A stretch of 64,000 bases of DNA from Streptomyces sp. SW4 (GTDB lineage: Bacteria > Actinomycetota > Actinomycetes > Streptomycetales > Streptomycetaceae). Location: contig QKWM01000004.1 in the NCBI GenBank assembly GCA_003248315.1, forward strand, positions 4,771,001 to 4,835,000, read 5' to 3'. The stretch's first letter is position 1. Every line of letters begins with the position of its first letter. The position numbers and the translations under genes were made by a program. Of this stretch, positions 54,554-61,331 are shown piece by piece. The notes under the pieces were generated by a model, which worked only from the letters and a program-made list of their open reading frames with translations, was not told the origin of the DNA and did not search any database.

Positions 54554-54903
54554 GCATGCACCTGTCATCTGCGCACGATGCGCATCCGCGCACCCCGGGC
54601 GAGGAGCAGCTCGCGCTCGCCGCAGAACTCCTCGCCCTGCTCGGCGACCGGACCCGGCTCGCCCTGCTCCACACCCTGACCACCGGGGAGGCGGACGTCG
54701 GCACCCTCACCGAGGCGTGCGGCGCGGCCCGGCCCGCCGTCAGCCAGCACCTGGCCCGGCTGCGGCTCGCGGGCCTCGTGCAGACCCGCAAGGAGGGCCG
54801 CCGGGTCGTCTACTCCCTGCGCGACGGCCATCTGCGCCGGCTGGTCGGCGAGGCCCTGAACGTCGCCGACCACCGGCTCGCCGGGCGGCCGGCCCACGAC
54901 TGA
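54544..54903 (+). CDS. ArsR/SmtB family metal-responsive repressor
   Basis: Intact 119-residue winged-helix repressor. Seen: LLALLGDRTRLALLHTLTTGEADVGTLTEACGAARPAVSQHLARLRLAG (helix-turn-helix about residues 50-78), and wing RKEGRRVVYSLRDGHLRRLV. Histidines cluster at both ends (SSAHDAH, VADHRLAGRPAHD), as in zinc-sensing members. The strong AGGAGG site is 5 nt before another ATG (54536) that opens a three-codon ORF, MCV, whose TGA overlaps this ATG. It likely controls the divergent CDF exporter. Confidence 0.9.
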   Translation: MSARMHLSSAHDAHPRTPGEEQLALAAELLALLGDRTRLALLHTLTTGEADVGTLTEACGAARPAVSQHLARLRLAGLVQTRKEGRRVVYSLRDGHLRRLVGEALNVADHRLAGRPAHD

Positions 54904-54925
54904 GGCCTCCCGGGGCCCGGCGTCC

Positions 54926-55408
54926 TCAGCCCGTGGTGCCCGCTCCGAGGTACTTCTCCGCGAACGCGGCCGCCGCCGTGGGCGAGGTGAACAGCCGGCG
55001 CAGCCGGGCCGGGCGACACCCACGGCGTACGGATCCGCCGACGCGGTGCCGTGGTCCGTCACCAGGAACTGCTGCGGATAGACGAAGTGGTGAAGTCCCG
55101 TCAGTTCCCTGTACCGGAACCGGAACCGCTCGCCCGCGAAGCGGAACTCGCACTCGGGATGCACCTGCGCCCGCTCCAGCAGCCGCCGCGCCAGCCCGCG
55201 TCGCTCGAGCCCCCGCACCGCCCACTCCTCGACGACCCCCGCGCGCGGCCGCTGCTCGATGAACGCGCGCGACTCGGTCTCCAGCACCAGGCAGTCGAGG
55301 CCCGCGGCCCGCAGGACGTTGCCGACGGTCAGCCCGGCGGGCCCGGCACCCACGACGACGACCGGAAACCGTTCCGGGCGGGGCGACCGGGGCGTGGGGA
55401 GGCGGTCA
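54926..55408 (-). pseudogene. pobA: 4-hydroxybenzoate 3-monooxygenase remnant with internal deletion
   Basis: A flavin monooxygenase of PobA type cut short. The N-terminal third is clear: VGAGPAGLTVGNVLRAAGLD, IEQRPRAGVVEEWAV and LHHFVYPQQFLVTD. It then jumps, near 55050, to what looks like the family's last ~25 residues (LRRLFTSPTAAAAFAEKYLG) and a stop. Normal PobA is about 390 residues; here about 150 remain. A frame change is also needed, but a single base loss cannot explain the missing middle. I judge it a real deletion remnant. Confidence 0.6.
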
Positions 55409-55502
55409 CGCGAGCATTATGGCGGCGCCGGGCCCGCGACGGAACGGACACGGAGACCGGCTTCGCGGGCCGGGGGTTCCGGCCGGGCGTTTTACTGGTG
55501 CC

Positions 55503-56958
55503 GTGCACGACTACCAGCGGATCGCCGACCGGATCGCCGCCGACATCCTCAGCGGGCGGCTCGCACCGGGCCGACGCCTGCCCCCGCAGCGGGTCTTCGC
55601 ACGCCGGCGGGGGATCGCGCCGTCCACGGCCGGCCGCGTCTACGCCGAACTCGTCCGGCGCGGACTGGTCGTCGGAGAGGTCGGCCGCGGCACCTTCGTG
55701 CGGGCCGCGCCGGTGCCGTCCGGCCGGGCACTGGCCGAGCCGTCCGGCACCGCGCGGGTCGATCTGGAACTCAACTACCCGACGGCGGACGGACAGGCGG
55801 AGCTCGTCGCGTCCGGCCTGGCACCGCTGCTGCGCCCCGACGTGCTCGCCGACGTGACCCGGACCGTGCCCGCCACGGGCACACCGGCCGCGCGCGAGGC
55901 CACCGCCGCCCTGCTGGCGACGGCCGGATGGCGCCCCGCCCCCGGCCGGATCCTGTTCACCGGCAACGCCCGGCAGGCCATCGCCGGAGCCCTGGCGGCG
56001 CTGGTCCGGCCCGGCGGCCGCGTGGGCATCGACACGCTGACCTATCCCCTGGTCAAGGAGATCGCGGCGCGGCTCGGCGTCGTCCTGGTCCCGCTCGCCG
56101 GGGACGCGGACGGCGTCCTTCCCGACGCCGTGACCGCGGCCCACCGCAGGGCACCGCTGTCGGCGCTGTACCTGCAGCCGACCCTGCACAACCCGACGTC
56201 GGCGACCATGCCGGAGGACCGCCGCCGGCAGCTGGCGGCCCGCGTGCGCGAACTGGGCCTGCCGGTCGTCGAGGACCGCGTGTGGTCCTTCCTCTGCGAC
56301 GGGGCCGAGCCGTTCGCCGCCCACGCCCCGACCACACCTATGTGGTCGACGGTCTCTCGAAGCGGGTCGCCCCCGGCCTCACCGTCGGCTTCCTCGTCGT
56401 CCCGAGGGGCGCACCGAGGAGGTGGGCGGCGCGCTCCGGTCGGGCGGCTGGACCGCGGGGGGCTTCGCCCTCGAGGCCGCCCGGCGGTGGATGGCGGACG
56501 GCACCGTCACCCGGCTGGTGCGCGCCAAGCGCGCCGACGCCGCCCGCCGGCAACGGCTGGTCGCCCGGCACCTGAGGGGGTTCGCCGTCCGGACCGATCC
56601 GCGGGCGTACTACGCCTGGTGGCACCTGCCGCGGCCGTGGAGGGCGGACACGTTCACCGCGGCCGCGGCCGCCCACGGCATCGCGGTGACGCCGGGACCG
56701 TCGTTCGCGGCCCCGGCGGCCGGTACGGCCCCGGCCGCGTCCCCGGGCGGGGCCGCCGCGGCCGACTGCGTCCGGCTGGGCCTGGCCTCCGCGCCGCTCG
56801 ACGTTCTGGCGGAGGCCCTCGGGACGCTGGCGGCGGTGGCGCACGGCGACCCGGCCGCCCTCGGCGCCCCGGCGGCCCGGCCCGCCCCGGCCCCACGCAG
56901 GGCTGACCCGCCCCGGCCCCACGCAGGGCCGACCCGTCCCGGCCCCACGCAGGGCTGA
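55503..56958 (+). CDS. MocR-type GntR regulator 2 (two frameshifts)
   Basis: About 486 residues. GntR winged helix (LPPQRVFARRRGIAPSTAGRVYAEL, residues ~28-52), then an aminotransferase domain: YLQPTLHNPTSATMPEDRRR, VVEDRVWSFLCDG, and the PLP lysine in VVDGLSKRVAPGLTVGFLVV. Bases are missing near 56330 and 56415. GTG 55503. The last ~25 residues and the stop codon are inside a 26-bp minisatellite, so the tail length may vary between strains. Targets unknown; the pobA remnant beside it suggests a past role there. Confidence 0.85.
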
Positions 56959-57022
56959 CCCGTCCCGGCCCCACGCAGGGCTGACCCGCCCCGGCCCCAC
57001 GCAGGGCTGACCCGCCCCGGCT
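56881..57022. repeat. 26-bp minisatellite, about 5.5 copies, over a stop codon
   Basis: Units of 26 bp close to GACCCGCCCCGGCCCCACGC plus AGGGCT, near-identical from 56881 on. The MocR 2 stop TGA (56956-56958) spans the junction of two copies, so copy-number change would alter the protein end. Confidence 0.88.
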
Positions 57023-57081
57023 CCACCCCCACGGCCGCGGTCCCCGATGCCCCGTCAGGCGCCGGCCACCGGACCCGCCAC

Positions 57082-57114
57082 ATTGCACCGAGGGCGATGT
57101 TTTGATTGCACCGA
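57082..57114. promoter_or_regulatory. Direct repeat upstream of the alpha/beta hydrolase
   Basis: ATTGCACCGA occurs at 57082-57091 and again at 57105-57114, 23 bp apart (about two helical turns), 30 bp before the start. A MocR/GntR-type regulator could bind such direct repeats. Confidence 0.5.
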
Positions 57115-57142
57115 CGGCAGCCGCGCTCCTAGGGTCGATCGC

Positions 57143-58026
57143 ATGTCACCCCGTCTCGCCTACCGGGACGAGGGAGGGGCCGGCGCGTCGTCCGCGCTGC
57201 CGCTCGTCCTCGTCCACGGCCACCCCTTCGACCACACGATGTGGGCCCCGCAGCTCGCCGCCTTCGCGCCCGGACGCCGGGTGATCGCCCCGGACCTCCG
57301 GGGCTACGGCGCCTCACCCCCGCCCACGGCGTCACCTCCATGGCGGCGTTCGCCCAGGACATCGAGGACCTGCTCGACAGCCTGCACGTGGAGCGCTGCG
57401 TCCTCGGCGGCCTGTCGATGGGCGGCCAGATCGTCATGGAATACTGCGCCCGCCACCCCGGGCGCGTGCGCGGCGTGCTGCTCGCCGACACCTTCGCCGC
57501 ACCGGAGACGCCCGAGGGACGCAAGGCCCGCAACGCCATGGCGGACCGGCTGCTGCGCGAGGGCATGCGGGGCTACGCGGACGAGGTCCTGTACAAGATG
57601 GTCGCCCCGCACGCACCCCCCGCCGTCGCCGAGCACGTGCACCGCATGATGACCGCCACCGACCCGCGGGGTGCCGCGGCGGCGCTGCGAGGACGGGCCG
57701 AACGCCCCGACTACCGGCCGGTGCTGAGCCGTCTCACCGTCCCCGCGCTGGTCGTCGTCGGGGCCGAGGACGCGTACACACCTGTCCGGGACGCCCGGGT
57801 CATGCACGACCTGCTTCCCGACTCCGAGCTGGTCGTCGTCGACGGCGCGGCCCACATGCCGAACCTGGAACGCCCCGAGGCGTTCGACGCCGCCCTGGCG
57901 GACTTCCTGGACCGGTGCGACGCGTCGGCCGCCCGGCCCGCCGGGGACGAGCGCCCGTCGCCGCCCCGCCGCCTCACGCCGGAAGAGACCGCCGCCCGGC
58001 CGACCGCCGCGGTCGAGGAGACGTGA
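57143..58026 (+). CDS. Alpha/beta hydrolase (frameshifted)
   Basis: About 295-residue alpha/beta hydrolase. Seen: oxyanion-hole HGHPFDHTMWAPQLAAFAP, nucleophile elbow LGGLSMGGQIVMEY (serine), the acid VVVGAEDAYTPVRD and histidine VDGAAHMPNLERPE. One C is missing near 57320. ATG 57143. The MocR 2 gene just upstream and the direct repeat make it a candidate target of that regulator. Could be an esterase, lactonase or similar; unknown. Confidence 0.9.
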
Positions 58027-58050
58027 CCCGGCGCCGCGCCCGGCGCCCGG

Positions 58051-58755
58051 TCAGCCGCGCGGGGCGCGGAGCCGGTCGAGCCGGTCGGCCAGGTCGGTCA
58101 GGTCGTCGGCGTACAGGTCGAACCGGTCGGAGCGGGCGGGCGGGTCGCCGACCGGGCGGGCGACGTAGGCGGTGCGCAGGCCGAGCGCCTGCGCCCCGCG
58201 CAGGTCCCAGGCGTGAGCGGCGACCATCAGCAGCCGCTCCGGAGGCCGGGCGGCGACGGTCACCGCGAGCCGGTAGACCGCCGGGTCCGGCTTGTAGCTC
58301 CGCGCGTCCTCGGCGGACAGCACCTGGTGCAGGCGCAGCCCGGCATGGGCACCGATCTCCAGCAGGGCGGTCCGGCCGGCGTTGGAGAGCCCGATCAGCG
58401 GAAACCGTCCGGCGAGCCGGGCGAGCCCGGCGACGGTGTCGGGCCACGGCGGGACCCGGCGTCCGGCCCTCGCCAGCTCCGCCACGGCGGCCGCGTCGCA
58501 GACGCCGGCCGCGTCGGCGACGCGCCGGGCGGCCTCCCGGTCGAGGACGTCACCGGCGACGTAGGGCCGGTCGCCGTCGAGGACGCGGCGCTGCTCGCGG
58601 TCGACGTGGGACAGCCACAGCGAGACCAGCTCCTCGACACGGGAGCCGTCGAGCGAGGGCGCGAGGTCCCGGATGCCGGCGCGGAGTCCGGCGGGTTCGT
58701 CGACGAGCGTGCCGAGCACGTCGAACACGAGGGCGTCGATCTCCGGTTCCGGCAT
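58051..58755 (-). CDS. HAD family hydrolase (haloacid dehalogenase type II-like)
   Basis: Intact 234-residue HAD protein. Motif I ALVFDVLGTLVDEPA (nucleophile Asp), motif II LIGLSNAGRTALL, motif III lysine in ARSYKPDPAVYRLA, and motif IV LLMVAAHAWDLRGAQALG. The AAHAWDL sequence marks the L-2-haloacid dehalogenase branch, although many members act as phosphatases. ATG 58755. Confidence 0.9.
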   Translation of the reverse strand: MPEPEIDALVFDVLGTLVDEPAGLRAGIRDLAPSLDGSRVEELVSLWLSHVDREQRRVLDGDRPYVAGDVLDREAARRVADAAGVCDAAAVAELARAGRRVPPWPDTVAGLARLAGRFPLIGLSNAGRTALLEIGAHAGLRLHQVLSAEDARSYKPDPAVYRLAVTVAARPPERLLMVAAHAWDLRGAQALGLRTAYVARPVGDPPARSDRFDLYADDLTDLADRLDRLRAPRG

Positions 58756-58849
58756 GGTGGTCTCCCGGGCGGTGGCAGGGGAAGCGGACGGCCGTCGGCC
58801 GGGCCGGGCCGCGGCGACGGGTGCGGGGCGGCGGGCGCCCGGCGGGCGG

Positions 58850-59257
58850 TCAGCCCAGGCGCGGGATCTCGATCGCCGGGCAGCGGTCCATCACCATGTC
58901 CAGCCCCGCCGCGCGGGTCCGCTCGTACGCCGCCTCGTCGACGACGCCGAGCTGGAACCAGACCGCCTTGGCGCCCTTGGTGACCGCCTCGTCGGCGACC
59001 GGCCCGGCGAGGTCGCTGTTGACGAACACGTCGACCACGTCCACGTCGAAGGGGATGTCCGCCAGGGAGGCGTACCCCCGCTCGCCGTGCACGGTCTCGG
59101 CCTTCGGGTGCACCGGCACCACGCGCTTGCCGAAGCGCTGGAGGACCTCCGCGACGCCGTACGCCGCGCGCTGCCGGTTGCCGGACAGGCCCACCACGGC
59201 CCAGGTGTCGCCGAGCCCGGTGAGAATCCTGCGGACGGTTTCCTCGTCGCCGTACAC
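58850..59257 (-). CDS. CoA-binding domain protein (YccU-like)
   Basis: Intact 135-residue Rossmann protein. Seen: WAVVGLSGNRQRAAYGVAEVL, VVPVHPKAETVHGERGYASL, VDVFVNSDLAGPVADEAV and KGAKAVWFQLGVVDEAAYER, the family hallmarks. It binds CoA or a related nucleotide; function unknown. GTG 59257. Confidence 0.92.
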   Translation of the reverse strand: MYGDEETVRRILTGLGDTWAVVGLSGNRQRAAYGVAEVLQRFGKRVVPVHPKAETVHGERGYASLADIPFDVDVVDVFVNSDLAGPVADEAVTKGAKAVWFQLGVVDEAAYERTRAAGLDMVMDRCPAIEIPRLG

Positions 59258-59395
59258 CGGCGGCCTCCTTCGGCTCGTGGACACGCTCTCCCCGCGCACA
59301 ACGGACGGCGGCGCCGGGAGATTCCCGCCCCCGCCCGCGAGCCCGCCCGCGCCGGCGCCTCCGGGTGGCGGGAGGCGAGCGCATAGGCTGGCCGG

Positions 59396-60022
59396 ATGCA
59401 GGACGAGTACCGCACGGTCGCCCGCGCGGGCGTGCACGAAACCGAGGTCAACCGCTCGCGCTTCCTGTGCGCCCTCGCCCCCGCGGCCACCGAGCAGGAG
59501 GCGCAGGAGTTCGTCGCGGCCGTGCGCAAGGAGCACGCCGACGCCACCCACAACTGCTGGGCGTACGTCGTCGGCGCCGACGCCGCGATCCAGAAGGCCA
59601 GCGACGACGGGGAGCCCGGCGGCACCGCCGGCGTCCCCATGCTCCAGATGCTGCTGCGCCGCGACATGCGGTACGTCGTCGCCGTCGTCACCCGGTACTA
59701 CGGCGGGGTCAAGCTCGGCGCGGGCGGGCTCATCCGCGCCTACGGCGGAGCGGTCGGCGAGGCCATCGACGCGCTCGGCACGATCACCCGGCGCCGGTTC
59801 CGGCTGGCCACGGTCACCGTCGACCACCAGCGCGCCGGAAAGCTCCAGAACGACCTGCGCGCCACCGGGCGCGAGGTGCGCGGCGTGCACTACGGGGAGG
59901 CCGTCACGATCGAGATCGGGCTGCCGGACGCCGACGTGGACGCCTTCCGCGCCTGGCTCGCCGACGCGACGGCCGGGACGGCCGGGTTCGAGGTGGGCGG
60001 AGAGGCGTACGGGGACGCATGA
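59396..60022 (+). CDS. YigZ/IMPACT family protein
   Basis: Intact 208-residue YigZ protein. Hallmarks: ADATHNCWAYVVGADAAIQKASDDGEPGGTAG and TRYYGGVKLGAGGLIRAYGGA. N-terminal IMPACT fold plus a C-terminal DUF1949 ferredoxin-like domain. ATG 59396. Linked in other organisms to translation or ribosome quality control, not proven. The stop overlaps a small ORF (ATGA at 60019). Confidence 0.93.
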   Translation: MQDEYRTVARAGVHETEVNRSRFLCALAPAATEQEAQEFVAAVRKEHADATHNCWAYVVGADAAIQKASDDGEPGGTAGVPMLQMLLRRDMRYVVAVVTRYYGGVKLGAGGLIRAYGGAVGEAIDALGTITRRRFRLATVTVDHQRAGKLQNDLRATGREVRGVHYGEAVTIEIGLPDADVDAFRAWLADATAGTAGFEVGGEAYGDA

Positions 60023-60036
60023 CCCACCGGGCGAAC

Positions 60037-60052
60037 TGCCCGAAGTCGGGCA
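60037..60052. promoter_or_regulatory. 16-bp palindrome before sbcD
   Basis: TGCCCGA-AG-TCGGGCA: perfect 7-bp arms, about 90 bp before sbcD and just after yigZ. Could be an operator or short terminator. A 35-codon frame (60019-60126, MTHRANCPKSGKEV...) coupled to yigZ covers it, but its codons are not GC-biased at the third position, so I doubt it is translated. Confidence 0.4.
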
Positions 60053-60138
60053 AAGAGGTGCCAAATTCCGGGGCGGGAACGGCCGATACGGGAGCAACCG
60101 CCCGTGGTGTCGGACCCGGCGGTTAGTCTCGGGGGATC

Positions 60139-61298
60139 ATGAGACTGCTGCACACGTCCGACTGGCATCTGGGCCGCGCCTTCCACCGGGTGAACATGCT
60201 CGACGCCCAGGCCGCCTTCATCGACCACCTGGTCGCGAGCGTGCGCGAGCACGCCGTGGACGCCGTGGTCGTCTCGGGCGACGTGTACGACCGGGCGGTG
60301 CCGCCGCTCGCCGCGGTCGAACTGTTCGACGACGCCCTGCACCGGCTCGCCGGCCTCGGCGTACCGACCGTGATGATCTCCGGCAACCACGACTCCGCCC
60401 GCCGCCTCGGCGTGGGCGCCGGTCTCATCGGCCGGGCCGGCATCCACCTGCGGACCGCGCCCGCCGAGTGCGGCACCCCGGTGCTCCTCGGGACGCCCAC
60501 GGCGACGTCGCCCTCTACGGCCTGCCCTACCTGGAACCCGCCCTGGTCCGGGGCGAGTTCGGTGTCGACAAGGCCGGCCACGAGGCCGTGCTCGCCGCCG
60601 CCATGGACCGGGTCCGGGCCGACCTCGCGACCCGCCCGCCCGGCACCCGGTCCGTCGTCCTCGCCCACGCCTTCGTCACCGGCGGCGAACCCAGCGACAG
60701 CGAGCGGGACATCACCGTCGGCGGCGTCGCCGCCGTCCCCGCCGGCGTCTTCCACGGCGTCGACTACGTGGCGCTCGGCCACCTCCACGGCTGCCAGACC
60801 ATCACCGAGCGCGTCCGCTACTCCGGCTCCCCGCTGCCGTACTCCTTCTCCGAGGCAGGCCACCGCAAGAGCATGTGGCTCGTGGACCTGGCCGCGGACG
60901 GCGCGGTCACCGCCGAACGGCTCGACTGCCCGGTGCCGCGCCCCTGGCCCGGCTGCGCGGCACCCTGGAGGAACTGCTCGCCGACCCGGAGCTGGCCCCC
61001 ACGAGGAGTCCTGGGTCGAGGCCACGCTCACCGACCCGGTCCGCCCCGACGACCCGATGGCCCGGCTCACCGAGCGCTTCCCGCACACCCTCAGCCTCGT
61101 CTTCGACCCCGCGCGCACCGCGGACGACCCGGACGTGTCCTACGCCGGACGGCTCGCCGGGCGCAGCGACCAGGAGATCGCCGAGGACTTCGTCGCCCAC
61201 GTGCGCGGCGCCGGCCCGACGACCGCGAACGGGCCGTGCTGCGGGACGCGTTCGACGCCGTGCGCGCCGACGAGGCCGTGCGGGAGGTGGCGCGGTGA
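60139..61298 (+). CDS. sbcD: Exonuclease subunit SbcD (four frameshifts)
   Basis: About 387-residue Mre11-like nuclease that works with SbcC on DNA ends and hairpins. Phosphoesterase motifs: LLHTSDWHLGR, VVSGDVYDR, MISGNHDSARR, VLAHAFVTGG and VALGHLHGCQ. Four single-base losses are needed (about 60495, 60950, 61000 and 61220), ending RAVLRDAFDAVRADEAVREV. ATG 60139. sbcC starts 33 bp after its stop. Confidence 0.93.
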
Positions 61299-61331
61299 GG
61301 CCGCTGCCGACCACCGGGACGGGGAGCCCCG

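Noticed and set aside
56881..57022. CRISPR array
   Set aside because: Units are directly abutting 26-bp tandem copies with no unique spacers and no cas genes nearby.
60019..60126. 35-codon ORF coupled to yigZ by ATGA
   Set aside because: Third codon positions are not GC-biased as in real genes here, and it covers a 16-bp palindrome; more likely a regulatory gap.
57915..61298. A single open frame of 1127 codons on the plus strand
   Set aside because: It runs through the end of the hydrolase, antisense of HAD and CoA-binding genes, yigZ and parts of sbcD. Its product is Arg/Pro/Ala-rich without domains except where it coincides with sbcD. High GC leaves long empty shadow frames.
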